This document shows, one piece after another, positions 9,256 through 18,979 of a stretch of DNA of 64,000 nt (positions are counted from its first letter, which is position 1; each line of letters begins with the position of its first letter). Position numbers and translations under genes: made by a program. Origin of the DNA: an uncultured Spirochaetales bacterium (lineage in GTDB: Bacteria > Spirochaetota > Spirochaetia > Sphaerochaetales > Sphaerochaetaceae); contig CASDZV010000015.1 in the NCBI GenBank assembly GCA_949285905.1, positions 1-64,000 on the forward strand, given 5' to 3'. The notes below the pieces were generated by a model. That model was not told the DNA's origin, ran no database searches, and was given only the letters and a program-made list of their open reading frames with translations.

Positions 9256-11437
9256 ACTGGTTTCAGAAGCTCTGAAAGCATTTACGAAGAGGCAGCGCCG
9301 CGCGCTTTATGCGCTGATGGTGCTTACTGTTCTTCTGGGACTTGCCGGGCCGCTCCTCCTTTCCTCTGATCCGCGCACAGTGCTTACGCTGCAGCGTCAG
9401 TACCGTCCGGGGGAGCTTTCAGACGAAGATGTCATCGCGCCTTCAGACTTCTCTTACATTGATGATGAAGCGACTGCAGAAGAGACTGCAATCGCTGCAA
9501 GAAGCGTACTGCCACAGTTTTATTATTCAATTTCTGAATCGATGAGCATACGCTCTCTTGCAGAAGATTTTGCGACAGCTGTGCAGACAGGAGAGGCTGA
9601 GAAGTTCGTCTCGCAGAATGGTATCCGTGACACAGAAAATGTAGCTTCCAGACTCAGTGAGATTCCTGGTTCTGACCGCCCGCTCATAGCTTCTCTCATC
9701 AATGAAAGTGTCATATACCTGCTGAACGAAGGAGTTTTTTCCGAAGAGGATCTGAGAGAAGCACAGGATAGCGGATACAGGACAATCATGATGGAAGATT
9801 CCCATCTTCCGTTCAGATACTCAGGCCGTCTGAGAGTCATTGATTCCGTCATTGTCAGCGGAAGCGAATATGAGACAGTCTCTCTCCTCTCATCTGAAAG
9901 GTATCCTGATATTCCATCCTCATATGCAAGCCTTGTTGCAGACGCTGTCTCAATTCTCGTTACTCCGAACGTCTTCTATGACCCGCTTCTGACAACGAGT
10001 CTCAGGGAGAGCAGGGCTTCATCCGTTCCTCCAGTGCTTGTAGAGATCAGCCGCGGTGATTACATCATCCAGAAGGATACAGTGGTGACAGAGCAGCAGC
10101 TCAGGACAATCGCAAGAATTTATGATTCCTCCATTGTCTCCGTTTCCCCATTGAAGGCATTGGGATACCTTGTGTTCCTCTCATTCATGGTGCTTATTCT
10201 TGTCTATCTGCTTTTTTTCTTCATCAAGTACCGATATCGTCTTGCTGTATATTCAATGATGTTCCTCGTAGGGATTGATCTCACACTCGTTGCCTCGTTC
10301 TTTCTTTCGCGCCTCCTGCCAGAAGAAGGAGTTGTGTACATCGATCCGTTCCTTCCTTTTGTCCTGATGCCGGCTCTTGCAACATCAATCACAGGGCGAC
10401 GCAGGGTTGGTTTTTCTGTAGCTCTTGTCCTCTCGGCTTTCGCATCAATCTATCCCGGAAGCAGGTCCTTCTCGTTCTTCTACTTCATCGCACTCATAGA
10501 ATGCTGTCTTATGTTCATCCGCTTTGGATCTGAAAGACTGGATATCATCTATCAGACACTATTCTCGTCAATTGCAGCTTCGGGCATTACTGTTCTTGTA
10601 TCATTCATATATGATCTGGAGTTCCAGGTTGTCTTCACAAGCGCTATCGCGGCAGCCCTGAATGTAGTCATGTCATTCATACTTCTTTCAATCCTGCTCC
10701 CGATTATCGAGAAGATGTTCAACATACCGACAGCTTACAGACTGCATGAGCTCTCATTTACAGACACACCCACACTCAACAGGCTCTCACAGGTCGCGCC
10801 AGGTACTTTCAACCACTCGAAGAATGTCTCCGAGATGGCATATGATGCTTGCAAGGCCATCAACGCGAATGCCGACCTCGCGCGTGTCGGAGGGCTTTAT
10901 CATGATATAGGAAAGGCAGAGCATCCTGAGTACTTCATCGAGAATCAGGCAGGGAAGAATGCTCATGATGAGATCAACAAGACGCTTTCCGCTGCTATCA
11001 TCAAGTCACATGTGAAGCTTGGCGTTGAGAAGGCGAAGGAAATCGGGCTTCCACAGGAGGTTATAGATATCATCTCCGAGCACCATGGCAATGATCTCAT
11101 CAAGTATTTCTACAATGAAGCTGTCCGAGAGGCAAAGGAATCGAGAAGCTCCATGGTCAGCGAGGAGGATTTCCGCTACAACGGTCATATACCATCAACA
11201 GTTGAGAGTGCAGTTGTCATGCTAGCAGACTGCACAGAGGCTGCTACAAGAACGCTCAAGAATCCTAACCACCAGAAATATGATAAATTCATCACGAACA
11301 TCTTTATTGATAAAATGAATTACAAGCAGCTCAATAATTCCCAGCTGACGATCAATGACCTTGACAAGATAAGGGAATCATTCATCCATTATCTGCTGGG
11401 ACGCGACCATCAGCGCATTGAGTATGGTAAGGACTGA
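9245..11437 (+). CDS. pgpH: 7TM-HD family phosphohydrolase (PgpH-type)
   Basis: Membrane protein of the 7TMR-HDED/7TMR-HD family; characterised members (Listeria PgpH) hydrolyse c-di-AMP. The 730 residues show an N-terminal membrane helix (residues 20-40), a large extracytoplasmic region, a cluster of about seven hydrophobic helices in the middle, and a C-terminal HD domain with GLYHDIGKAEHPEYF, SEHHGNDL and MLADCTEAATRTL supplying metal ligands. The start ATG overlaps the phoH-like gene by 11 nt. It is followed after 1 nt by ybeY, the standard context. Substrate is inferred from the family. Confidence 0.9.
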   Translation: MKNRLVSEALKAFTKRQRRALYALMVLTVLLGLAGPLLLSSDPRTVLTLQRQYRPGELSDEDVIAPSDFSYIDDEATAEETAIAARSVLPQFYYSISESMSIRSLAEDFATAVQTGEAEKFVSQNGIRDTENVASRLSEIPGSDRPLIASLINESVIYLLNEGVFSEEDLREAQDSGYRTIMMEDSHLPFRYSGRLRVIDSVIVSGSEYETVSLLSSERYPDIPSSYASLVADAVSILVTPNVFYDPLLTTSLRESRASSVPPVLVEISRGDYIIQKDTVVTEQQLRTIARIYDSSIVSVSPLKALGYLVFLSFMVLILVYLLFFFIKYRYRLAVYSMMFLVGIDLTLVASFFLSRLLPEEGVVYIDPFLPFVLMPALATSITGRRRVGFSVALVLSAFASIYPGSRSFSFFYFIALIECCLMFIRFGSERLDIIYQTLFSSIAASGITVLVSFIYDLEFQVVFTSAIAAALNVVMSFILLSILLPIIEKMFNIPTAYRLHELSFTDTPTLNRLSQVAPGTFNHSKNVSEMAYDACKAINANADLARVGGLYHDIGKAEHPEYFIENQAGKNAHDEINKTLSAAIIKSHVKLGVEKAKEIGLPQEVIDIISEHHGNDLIKYFYNEAVREAKESRSSMVSEEDFRYNGHIPSTVESAVVMLADCTEAATRTLKNPNHQKYDKFITNIFIDKMNYKQLNNSQLTINDLDKIRESFIHYLLGRDHQRIEYGKD

Positions 11438-11438
11438 T

Positions 11439-11882
11439 ATGCACTACATAGAAGATGAGACAGAAAGCATTAATATAGAGGAGGTGGATGCACTTCTCGG
11501 GAAAATACTCCGCTATCTCGGTGAGACTGGGGATTTTTCCCTGCATTTCATCTCTGATGAGAAAATGAGGGCGCTCAACTCTGAGTACCGCGGAATTGAT
11601 GATCCGACAGATATTCTCACATTCGCTATCAATGACGGGGTGGTTTTTCCGTCGGTAGAGGGAGAGGAGAAGGAGCTTGGTGATATCTTTATTTCCATTG
11701 ACTCGATGACGCGTAATGCTACTGCTCTCTCTGTTGACCGAGCCGAGGAGCTGAGGAGACTTCTTGTTCATGGTGTTCTTCATCTCCGTGGAATGGATCA
11801 CAAGACAAATGATTTTTCCACTGAGCCGATGCTCCGGGAGCAGGAAAGGATTCTTGAAGCGCTGGATTTCCTCAAAAAGTGA
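11439..11882 (+). CDS. ybeY: Endoribonuclease YbeY (rRNA maturation factor)
   Basis: Zinc-dependent single-strand endoribonuclease for 16S rRNA 3' end maturation and ribosome quality control. The 147-residue product has the family metal-binding motif HGVLHLRGMDH and the upstream DPTDILTF segment. The ATG at 11439 is chosen because AAGGA (11429-11433) lies 5 nt upstream; an upstream TTG (11418) would give seven poorly conserved residues. It is the last gene of the operon beginning at 1122; a weak hairpin (11911-11934) follows. Confidence 0.95.
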   Translation: MHYIEDETESINIEEVDALLGKILRYLGETGDFSLHFISDEKMRALNSEYRGIDDPTDILTFAINDGVVFPSVEGEEKELGDIFISIDSMTRNATALSVDRAEELRRLLVHGVLHLRGMDHKTNDFSTEPMLREQERILEALDFLKK

Positions 11883-11910
11883 GCATAATGTTCACGATTT
11901 CATCGAGTAG

Positions 11911-11937
11911 CTATTATATTAAACCTGATAATAGGCT
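11911..11937 (+). terminator. Weak terminator-like hairpin after ybeY
   Basis: CTATTAT (11911-11917) and ATAATAG (11928-11934) form a 7-bp AT-rich stem with a 10-nt loop, followed by GCTTTT. The stem is weak, so termination is uncertain. Confidence 0.3.
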
Positions 11938-11942
11938 TTTCA

Positions 11943-13032
<1,090 letters not shown>

Positions 13033-13040
13033 TTGACTGA

Positions 13041-13091
13041 CCCGGCGTTCTGCCCGGGACTACGGGCCTGCCTCTGCAGGCCCATTCTTTT
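13041..13091 (+). terminator. Hairpins between gapA and pgk (partial terminator or processing site)
   Basis: CCCGG (13041-13045) can pair with CCGGG (13054-13058). A stronger stem, GGGCCTG (13064-13070) with CAGGCCC (13077-13083), has a 6-nt loop and is followed by ATTCTTTT. This looks like an intrinsic terminator, but pgk starts 17 nt later with no obvious promoter, so partial read-through or mRNA processing is more likely than a full stop. Confidence 0.65.
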
Positions 13092-13107
13092 AAATTAGGA
13101 GATCTCT

Positions 13108-14286
13108 ATGGTACTCAATACTATTAACGAAGCGGATCTTAAGGGAAAGAAAGTCCTTATCCGTGTAGATTTCAATGTTCCTCTCAAGGATGGCAAGGTT
13201 ACAGATAATACACGTATCAAGGCTGCGCTTCCTACAATCAAGTATATTCTCGACAATGGTGCTTCTGTTGTTGTGATGACACATCTCGGAAGACCAAAGG
13301 GACAGAAGAATCCTCAGTTCTCCCTCGCTCCTGTTGCTGCAGAGTTTGAGCGCCTTCTCGGAAAGAAGGTGACACTTGCTCCGGATGTGATCGGAGAGGA
13401 AGTGGAGAAGGAAGTAAAGGCTCTTCAGCCTGGCGATGTTCTTCTTCTCGAGAATGTCAGATTCTATGCTGAAGAAGAGAAGAATGATGAGACATTCGCA
13501 AAGACTCTCGCATCCTATGGCGATATCTATTGCAATGACGCATTCGGAACAGCACACCGTGCTCACGCTTCCACAGAAGGTGTATCTCATTATCTTCCAT
13601 CATATGCAGGATTCCTCATTGAGAAAGAAGTCAAGTTCATGGCACCTGTGCTGGAGAATCCGGAGAAGCCGCTTGTGGCTATCATCGGAGGCAGCAAGGT
13701 TTCTTCCAAGATCACTGTTCTCGAGTCGCTTGTACGCACATGCGATACAATCGTAATCGGTGGTGGCATGGCTTATACATTCCTCCGCGTACAGGGATAT
13801 ACAATCGGCAAGTCACTTTTTGAGGAGGATTACCTTGAGACAGCAAAGAGCTTCCTTGAGAAGGCTGCTGCAAAGAATGTGAATGTCATTCTCCCTGTCG
13901 ATCATGTATGCGCTGCAGAGTTCAAGGAAGATGCAGCTCCAGTCTATGTTGATGGCAAGAACATCCCAGATGACCTGATGGGCATGGATGTAGGATCCAA
14001 GACAGTTGAGCTTATCAAGGACGCTATCAAGAGCGCAAAGACTGTCGTATGGAATGGACCGATGGGTGTATTCGAGTTCGCAGCATTCTCCAAGGGAACA
14101 GAAGAGGTTGCAAAGGCTCTTGCCGCATCGGATGCTACATCAATCGTCGGTGGCGGTGACAGCGTGGCTGCTATCAACAAGTTCGGTCTTGCAGATCGCA
14201 TCAGCCATGTTTCCACAGGCGGTGGTGCTTCTCTTGAATTCCTCGAAGGCAAGGTGCTTCCGGGCATCAAGGCACTGGAGAAGTAA
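13108..14286 (+). CDS. pgk: Phosphoglycerate kinase
   Basis: Makes ATP from 1,3-bisphosphoglycerate in glycolysis. The 392-residue protein begins with the family region [16 protein letters not shown], has the substrate-binding THLGRPKG segment, and the nucleotide-binding WNGPMGVFE and GGGDSVAAI motifs near the C-terminus. Length is normal. Ribosome site TAGGAGAT precedes the ATG. Codon use matches gapA. tpiA follows after 2 nt. Confidence 0.98.
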   Translation: MVLNTINEADLKGKKVLIRVDFNVPLKDGKVTDNTRIKAALPTIKYILDNGASVVVMTHLGRPKGQKNPQFSLAPVAAEFERLLGKKVTLAPDVIGEEVEKEVKALQPGDVLLLENVRFYAEEEKNDETFAKTLASYGDIYCNDAFGTAHRAHASTEGVSHYLPSYAGFLIEKEVKFMAPVLENPEKPLVAIIGGSKVSSKITVLESLVRTCDTIVIGGGMAYTFLRVQGYTIGKSLFEEDYLETAKSFLEKAAAKNVNVILPVDHVCAAEFKEDAAPVYVDGKNIPDDLMGMDVGSKTVELIKDAIKSAKTVVWNGPMGVFEFAAFSKGTEEVAKALAASDATSIVGGGDSVAAINKFGLADRISHVSTGGGASLEFLEGKVLPGIKALEK

Positions 14287-14288
14287 TC

Positions 14289-15047
14289 ATGAGAAAGCCA
14301 TATATCGCAGGAAACTGGAAGATGAACCTCACGCCAGCTGAAGGAGCCGCATATGCTCAGAAGCTTGGTGAGGCTGTCAAGAATGCAGGAGTCGATTGCC
14401 GCGTGATGATTGCTCCGTCCTTTGTGTCTCTTCCTGGTGTTGTCGAAGCTGTGAAAGGTACAGGTATTACCGTAGCTGCTCAGAATATGGCTAACCATCT
14501 CTCCGGTGCTTATACCGGAGAGGTCTCTCCTGAGATGCTGAAGGATATCGGAGTGAATACTGTAATCCTCGGACACAGCGAGAGAAGGCAGTATTATGGT
14601 GAGACTGATGAGATTATAAACTCAAAGGTCCTCCTTGCTCTTTCCCTGAAGATGGAGGTTGTCCTCTGTGTAGGGGAGACCCTGGAGGAGAGGGAAGAGG
14701 GTAAGCTCGAAGAAGTTCTTGAACGCCAGCTCAGAGTTGGTCTCAAGGATGTCCTTCCCGCAGAGATGAGCGCGGTTACAATCGCTTATGAACCAGTGTG
14801 GGCAATCGGTACTGGGAAGACTGCAACACCTGAGGATGCAGATGGCGCACACAGCTTTATTCGCAAGACTGTTGCTGCTCTCTATAGCGAGGATATTGCA
14901 AATAATCTCATAATACAGTATGGTGGTTCCGTTAAGCCCAGCAACATCAGGGCTTTGATGGAAAAGGAGAATATCGACGGCGCACTGGTAGGCGGAGCCT
15001 CCCTCAAGCTTGATGATTTCCTGCCCATCATAACATTTAGCAAATAA
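14289..15047 (+). CDS. tpiA: Triosephosphate isomerase
   Basis: Interconverts dihydroxyacetone phosphate and glyceraldehyde 3-phosphate. The 252-residue TIM barrel has the N-terminal AGNWKMN with the catalytic Lys, VILGHSERR with the catalytic His, AYEPVWAIGTGKTAT with the catalytic Glu and the flexible loop 6, and the phosphate-binding YGGSVKP and LVGGASL motifs. It sits 2 nt after pgk and 17 nt before secG, an arrangement seen in many bacteria. Confidence 0.98.
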   Translation: MRKPYIAGNWKMNLTPAEGAAYAQKLGEAVKNAGVDCRVMIAPSFVSLPGVVEAVKGTGITVAAQNMANHLSGAYTGEVSPEMLKDIGVNTVILGHSERRQYYGETDEIINSKVLLALSLKMEVVLCVGETLEEREEGKLEEVLERQLRVGLKDVLPAEMSAVTIAYEPVWAIGTGKTATPEDADGAHSFIRKTVAALYSEDIANNLIIQYGGSVKPSNIRALMEKENIDGALVGGASLKLDDFLPIITFSK

Positions 15048-15064
15048 GATCGGAGTTAGTGGAA

Positions 15065-15451
15065 ATGTCTATTCTGGGTATCATCCTTCTTGTGATTTTC
15101 TGTATCATCTCTCTTCTGCTCATTTTCCTCGTAGCAATCCAGGGAGAGAACAGTGTTGGTCTTGGTGGAATTTTCGGTGGAAGTTCTGATTCAGCCTTCG
15201 GCTCGAATACTTCTACATTCCTTACGAAGATAATAACGATATTGACTGTTGTTTTCATGGTCCTTTCTCTTGTAGTAGCTGTTGTATATAAATCCAGCGA
15301 TACAGAGATTCAGGCCGCGATAGCTGCAGAGGCAGAAGCAGAAGCCGCTGCTGCAAACTGGGCAGCAGAATCAGAGGAAACGAACTGGGCTGATGAGGCT
15401 GCTGTTACAGAAACAACAGAGGCCAGTGCAGAGACAGTTTCTGCTCAGTGA
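15065..15451 (+). CDS. secG: Protein translocase subunit SecG
   Basis: Small membrane subunit of the SecYEG export channel. The product (128 aa) has two transmembrane helices at about residues 1-24 and 56-78, separated by the family loop GENSVGLGGIFGG. The C-terminal 45 residues are an unusual Ala/Glu-rich tail with repeats such as AEAEAEAAAANWAAE; many SecGs lack or vary this part. Start choice is ambiguous: the ATG at 15065 is 9 nt from GGAG (15052-15055), while a GTG at 15059 is only 3 nt away. A strong terminator follows, ending the gapA-pgk-tpiA-secG cluster. Confidence 0.92.
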   Translation: MSILGIILLVIFCIISLLLIFLVAIQGENSVGLGGIFGGSSDSAFGSNTSTFLTKIITILTVVFMVLSLVVAVVYKSSDTEIQAAIAAEAEAEAAAANWAAESEETNWADEAAVTETTEASAETVSAQ

Positions 15452-15467
15452 TTCATTTATCCTACAT

Positions 15468-15505
15468 GCCGGCTTGTCTTCTGACCAGCCGGCTTATTTT
15501 TTTTA
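15468..15505 (+). terminator. Intrinsic terminator after secG
   Basis: GCCGGCT (15468-15474) and AGCCGGC (15487-15493) form a perfect 7-bp stem with a 12-nt loop, followed by TTATTTTTTTT. It is the clearest intrinsic terminator in the window. Confidence 0.88.
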
Positions 15506-15549
15506 TAACGTGAAAACTTCATGCCTCTATAGGCTGGAAATGAATCGTA

Positions 15550-15558
15550 TGCTATAAT
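15550..15558 (+). promoter_or_regulatory. Extended -10 promoter upstream of structured leader
   Basis: TGCTATAAT (TGn plus perfect TATAAT). No good -35 hexamer is seen, as is usual for extended -10 promoters. The predicted start is near 15565, just before the first leader hairpin. Confidence 0.6.
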
Positions 15559-15564
15559 CTTGAT

Positions 15565-15696
15565 AATTCTTGCGGGGAAAACCCTGCACACATGTTGAAC
15601 GCATGTGCACTCCGGTGAAGCCTTTGCAGTACAGCTTCGCTCCTGCCTCTGCAGGTGCCGAACCGGAAGCCCTGAGGGCAGTTCATGGAGTTGAAA
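15565..15696 (+). promoter_or_regulatory. Highly structured 5' leader RNA, class not recognised (candidate cis-regulatory RNA)
   Basis: About 130 nt between the extended -10 promoter and the flavodoxin-like start. Helices that can be drawn by eye: 15572-15577 with 15582-15587 (AAAA loop); 15589-15594 with 15602-15607; 15611-15616 with 15662-15667, closing a junction that holds 15617-15621 with 15634-15638 and 15642-15646 with 15651-15655; and 15669-15672 with 15676-15679. A competing pairing, 15643-15648 with 15676-15681, would break the last two and could switch access to the ribosome site GGAG at 15687-15690. I could not match it to FMN, cobalamin, TPP, SAM, glycine, c-di-GMP, SRP, 6S or RNase P signatures. 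Confidence 0.55.
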
Positions 15697-16116
15697 ATGC
15701 AAGTTTGTATCGTATATGCGGCTAAAAGCCGAGAATCCGGTGATAAGCTGAAGGCAATATGCCAGTCACTTGCAAAAGGATTGGAAATGCAAGGCCATCA
15801 GGCTGATGTCGTAAATGCTCATGATGATACCAGACTCACTCTCTATGACTATGTGGTCATCGGCTCTGAGTCTGTTTCCTTTTTCTCAGCCTCTGTTCCG
15901 GAGATCCTGACAAAGTTCCTCGCCGAGGCAGGAACTGTTTCCGGAAAGCGCTGCATGGCATTCATCACACCATGCCTGAGAAAAGGGAAGACACTGCAGA
16001 ATCTCATGAAGACAATGGAAAGGGAGGGCATGATGCTCAAGATTTCCGAAGTGATAAAGAAGCCGGAAGAGGCGCTGGCTATTGGTAAACGCCTTAATGT
16101 TGAGAGGAACAACTGA
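15697..16116 (+). CDS. Flavodoxin-like fold protein
   Basis: The 139-residue product begins MQVCIVYAAKSRESGDKLKAI, matching the first strand and phosphate-binding loop of flavodoxin-like proteins, and DYVVIGSESVSFF and KRCMAFITPC fit later strands. The canonical T/SxTGNT loop is degenerate (AAKSRESGD), so FMN binding is uncertain. The ATG at 15697 is preferred over one at 15685 because GGAG (15687-15690) lies 6 nt upstream. It is preceded by a structured leader and overlaps the SurA-like gene by one base. Role could be electron transfer or a flavoprotein-derived regulatory function; not determined. Confidence 0.6.
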   Translation: MQVCIVYAAKSRESGDKLKAICQSLAKGLEMQGHQADVVNAHDDTRLTLYDYVVIGSESVSFFSASVPEILTKFLAEAGTVSGKRCMAFITPCLRKGKTLQNLMKTMEREGMMLKISEVIKKPEEALAIGKRLNVERNN

Positions 16117-17156
16117 TGAGGAAGACAAGATTCATTGCGTTTATTTTAGTAATGGCAGCTTCAGCTACTGCACTCTTTGCTGCAAGCTCCATGATTTCCA
16201 GTCCTGCTGCGACTGTCAATCTTATCCGCAATCATATGATATCTACAGCTGAACTTGATAGCGAGTATCAGAGCTATATCGACAGAGGGGTGCAGAGCAT
16301 TACCAAAATGGATGTGCTAGAGACGCTCATCAATGATGAAGTTTTTCTGCAGGGTGCAGAGCGTGATGGAGTGACTATCTCTGACAGACAGCTTGACCAG
16401 CTATATGCTCAGGCAAAATCAAATGCAGCCGCCCAGGCTGGACGTGCTGTCACAGACGAGGAGTTTGCCGCAGAGGCTACAAGACAGTTCGGTTCTGTTG
16501 ATGCATATAGAGAAGCTCTGAGAGAGCAGTATATTGTCAACCAGTACGTGATGCTCGAAAAAGGCGAGGAGCTTCAGAATGTTGCTCTTCCGACAGACAG
16601 TGAGATCGCATCATTCTATAGACAGAACCAGCAGGCTTTCTTCCAGGCAGAGAACGTCAAGCTTGCTCATATTTACATTCCAAAGACAGGGAATGCTTCT
16701 GATGATGAGGCAAACAGAGCGAAACTTGAAGCTGTGGCTGCAGATATCCACAGCGGTAAGATCACATTCGAGCAGGCAGTGCTTGAATACAGCCAGGACA
16801 GCTCATCAAAGAATCTTGCAGGCGATATAGGCTGGCTTACTGCAGATAATACAGTTGCTCGCCAGGGCTGGGGAGATGCATTCTGTGATGCTGTTCTCTC
16901 AATGCAGCCTGGGGAGATTTCTGATGTGCTTGAATCGAATACGGGTTATCACATTGTAAAAGTATCAGTGCACAATACAGGACGCATCCTTGGTCTCAGT
17001 GATCCTGTCTCACCTGAGGATACAGCAACTGTCCGTGACTATATCACACAGGTTCTCTATATGAGAAACCAGCAGATTGCTATCAACACAGCAATTCAGG
17101 AAATTCTTGAGGATCTTAGAAGTCAGGCCCAGATCCGCATTCTTTATGAGGAATGA
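16116..17156 (+). CDS. SurA/PrsA-type peptidylprolyl isomerase, exported
   Basis: Probable periplasmic chaperone and PPIase for outer-membrane or exported proteins. The 346-residue protein has a signal peptide (residues 1 to about 22, cleavage near ALFA-ASS), a SurA_N-like helical region (about 30-165) and one parvulin (PPIC) domain (about 180-285) with VKLAHIYIP, GDIGWLTAD, VLSMQPGEISDVLES and GYHIVKV. SurA of proteobacteria has two parvulin domains; only one is visible here. It ends directly before nusB. It may serve lptD, bamA and other barrel proteins in this window; that is inference. Confidence 0.88.
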   Translation: MRKTRFIAFILVMAASATALFAASSMISSPAATVNLIRNHMISTAELDSEYQSYIDRGVQSITKMDVLETLINDEVFLQGAERDGVTISDRQLDQLYAQAKSNAAAQAGRAVTDEEFAAEATRQFGSVDAYREALREQYIVNQYVMLEKGEELQNVALPTDSEIASFYRQNQQAFFQAENVKLAHIYIPKTGNASDDEANRAKLEAVAADIHSGKITFEQAVLEYSQDSSSKNLAGDIGWLTADNTVARQGWGDAFCDAVLSMQPGEISDVLESNTGYHIVKVSVHNTGRILGLSDPVSPEDTATVRDYITQVLYMRNQQIAINTAIQEILEDLRSQAQIRILYEE

Positions 17157-17157
17157 G

Positions 17158-17613
17158 ATGCAGAACAAAGCACGTCACCATGACAGAAGCATAGCGGTAG
17201 CTACGCTTTATTCACTTGATTTCCGCGGCCTTCTCGATACGCCCAGTGAGAATATCGATCCTTTTCAGGGTATGAATGAAGAGGAGGTTGCTGCTCTGGA
17301 TGAAGAGGACAGGATCTTCATCCGTTTTCTTGTCTTTGGAACTCTGGAAAACAGGGAGAAGATTGATGAGCTTATCTCGCGTTATTCACTGAACAGACCT
17401 CTTGATAAAATTGATGCTGTTGACAGGAACATCCTTCGTGTCGCTTTCTATCAGATGGCTTTCTCCAAAGACGTTCATCCGGCAATCGTTATCGATGAGG
17501 CAGTGAAGCTCTCGCAGGAGCTTTCCAATGACGTATCTTTCAAGTTTATCAATGGTATACTGGATGCGGCCAGAAAGGATATGGAAGGAAATGATTCAGC
17601 TGAAGAGCGATAA
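17158..17613 (+). CDS. nusB: Transcription antitermination factor NusB
   Basis: RNA-binding all-helical protein acting with NusE in rRNA antitermination. The 151-residue product has the N-terminal ARHHDRSIAVATLYSLDF, the central RPLDKIDAVDRNILRVAFYQM and the C-terminal VIDEAVKLSQELS and FINGILDA motifs. The ATG at 17158 is preferred because GAGGA (17148-17152) lies 5 nt upstream; longer forms would run into the preceding gene. It overlaps map by 23 nt. Confidence 0.93.
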   Translation: MQNKARHHDRSIAVATLYSLDFRGLLDTPSENIDPFQGMNEEEVAALDEEDRIFIRFLVFGTLENREKIDELISRYSLNRPLDKIDAVDRNILRVAFYQMAFSKDVHPAIVIDEAVKLSQELSNDVSFKFINGILDAARKDMEGNDSAEER

Positions 17614-18346
17614 GGATATTGATGGAATAAGGACAAGCTGCAAGCTGCTTGCCCAGCTCTTTGAGGAAGTCGGTCCACAGATCCAGGAAGGAATGAGCAC
17701 TTATGATGTCGATGCACTATGCCATGATTTCATGAAACGCCATCATGCTACAGGCCCTTGCAAGGGTTATATGGGATACCCTAACGTGACATGTGTTTCC
17801 GTCAATGACATGGTTATCCATGGTATTCCTGATAAGCGCGTCATTCTCCGTGATGGTGATATCGTAAGTGTAGATATCTGCCTTGAAAAGAATGGCTATG
17901 TCAGTGATTCAACACATACATATGAAATAGGGAAGGTTTCACCCGAGGTCCATCAGCTCAATGAGGTCACTAATAAGTGCCTCTATCTTGGCATAGAAGC
18001 GGCTTCTCAGCCTCATGCACGCATACAGGATATAGGGGCAGCTGTCTCTGGCTATGCTCGCAAGTTCGGTTACGGTGTCGTTCGCGATTACTGCGGACAT
18101 GGAGTTGGTTTCTCGATTCACGAGGATCCTGAAGTCCCTAATTATGTGTCACTTGCCAATCCTAATCCGAGACTGAGGCCTGGGATGGTCATCGCAATTG
18201 AGCCGATGATCAATATGGGAACGTACCGCGTCAAGACGGAACCCGATGGTTGGGGCGTGAAGACTATGGATGGAAAGCCCGCATGCCACTGGGAGCATAC
18301 AGTTGCCATCACATCCGATGGTCTTGAAATACTCACACAGCTCTAA
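17591..18346 (+). CDS. map: Methionine aminopeptidase, type I
   Basis: Removes the N-terminal methionine from nascent proteins. The 251-residue protein keeps the catalytic and metal ligands: VIHGIPD (His), VSVDICL (Asp), YVSDSTHTY (Asp), CGHGVGFSIHEDP (His), IAIEPMIN (Glu) and WEHTVAIT (Glu). The N-terminal SH3-binding zinc segment seen in eukaryotic type I enzymes is absent. The ATG at 17591 is chosen because of the GAAGGA ribosome site; it lies inside the end of nusB. Confidence 0.95.
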   Translation: MIQLKSDKDIDGIRTSCKLLAQLFEEVGPQIQEGMSTYDVDALCHDFMKRHHATGPCKGYMGYPNVTCVSVNDMVIHGIPDKRVILRDGDIVSVDICLEKNGYVSDSTHTYEIGKVSPEVHQLNEVTNKCLYLGIEAASQPHARIQDIGAAVSGYARKFGYGVVRDYCGHGVGFSIHEDPEVPNYVSLANPNPRLRPGMVIAIEPMINMGTYRVKTEPDGWGVKTMDGKPACHWEHTVAITSDGLEILTQL

Positions 18347-18355
18347 GGAGGTTAT

Positions 18356-18970
18356 ATGAGCAAGGAATTCATCACATGCGACATGATCAGGGATGCTGCC
18401 CTCAAGCTTGTCTACAAGATGCACACAGAGGATAAGTTCGTACCTGATGTCATCTACGACTCCCTTCGCGGAGGTGCTTACATGGCAAATGTGATGAGTG
18501 AGTACTATAAGCTCATAGCCATGAAGGAGGGAAAGACTCCTGTTTTCTATGCTGCAGTTGTTGCGCGTTCCTATGGGGATGTCAAGGAGCATTCATCCCA
18601 TGTGGATATTGATGGATGGACATGGTCTCCCAAGAATCTTAAAAAGGGGCAGAAGATTCTTATTGTTGATGATATTTTTGATACAGGCATGACAGTGAAT
18701 GCACTTGTCAAGACTGTGATGAATGCAGGAATTCCAAGAGAGGATATAAAAGTCGCAGTCTATGATTATAAAGTGCCTCTCTATAAGAATGAGGAGCCTC
18801 TACCGATACAGCCTGATTACTGGTGCCGCAAGCATGTTCTCAACCGCCCGGAGGACTCCAGATGGATTCACTACACTTGCCATGAGTTCATCGGTCTCAA
18901 ACATGATGAGATTGATGAAGTCTACAAGGACGAGGAAGTCAGGAAGATACTTCATACAATCCTGGAATAG
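18356..18970 (+). CDS. Phosphoribosyltransferase (purine PRT type)
   Basis: PRTase type I fold protein of 204 aa. The PRPP-binding motif ILIVDDIFDTGMT is intact at about residue 103, and DSLRGGAYMAN provides the PPi loop. Hypoxanthine/xanthine/guanine phosphoribosyltransferases are the nearest families by motif, but the exact base is not readable from the sequence; the C-terminal region rich in His/Trp/Tyr (PDYWCRKHV, SRWIHYTCHEF) is distinctive. An AAGGAGG ribosome site is present 5 nt before the ATG. It follows map after 9 nt. A large inverted repeat lies just downstream. Confidence 0.85.
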   Translation: MSKEFITCDMIRDAALKLVYKMHTEDKFVPDVIYDSLRGGAYMANVMSEYYKLIAMKEGKTPVFYAAVVARSYGDVKEHSSHVDIDGWTWSPKNLKKGQKILIVDDIFDTGMTVNALVKTVMNAGIPREDIKVAVYDYKVPLYKNEEPLPIQPDYWCRKHVLNRPEDSRWIHYTCHEFIGLKHDEIDEVYKDEEVRKILHTILE

Positions 18971-18979
18971 CGAATAATC

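Noticed and set aside
13944-14576. 210-residue minus-strand open frame across pgk and tpiA
   Set aside because: Antisense to two well-supported genes and low-complexity composition.
15565-15684. Leader RNA as SRP RNA or FMN riboswitch
   Set aside because: The SRP GGAAG-AGCAGC tetraloop region and the FMN conserved blocks are both missing.
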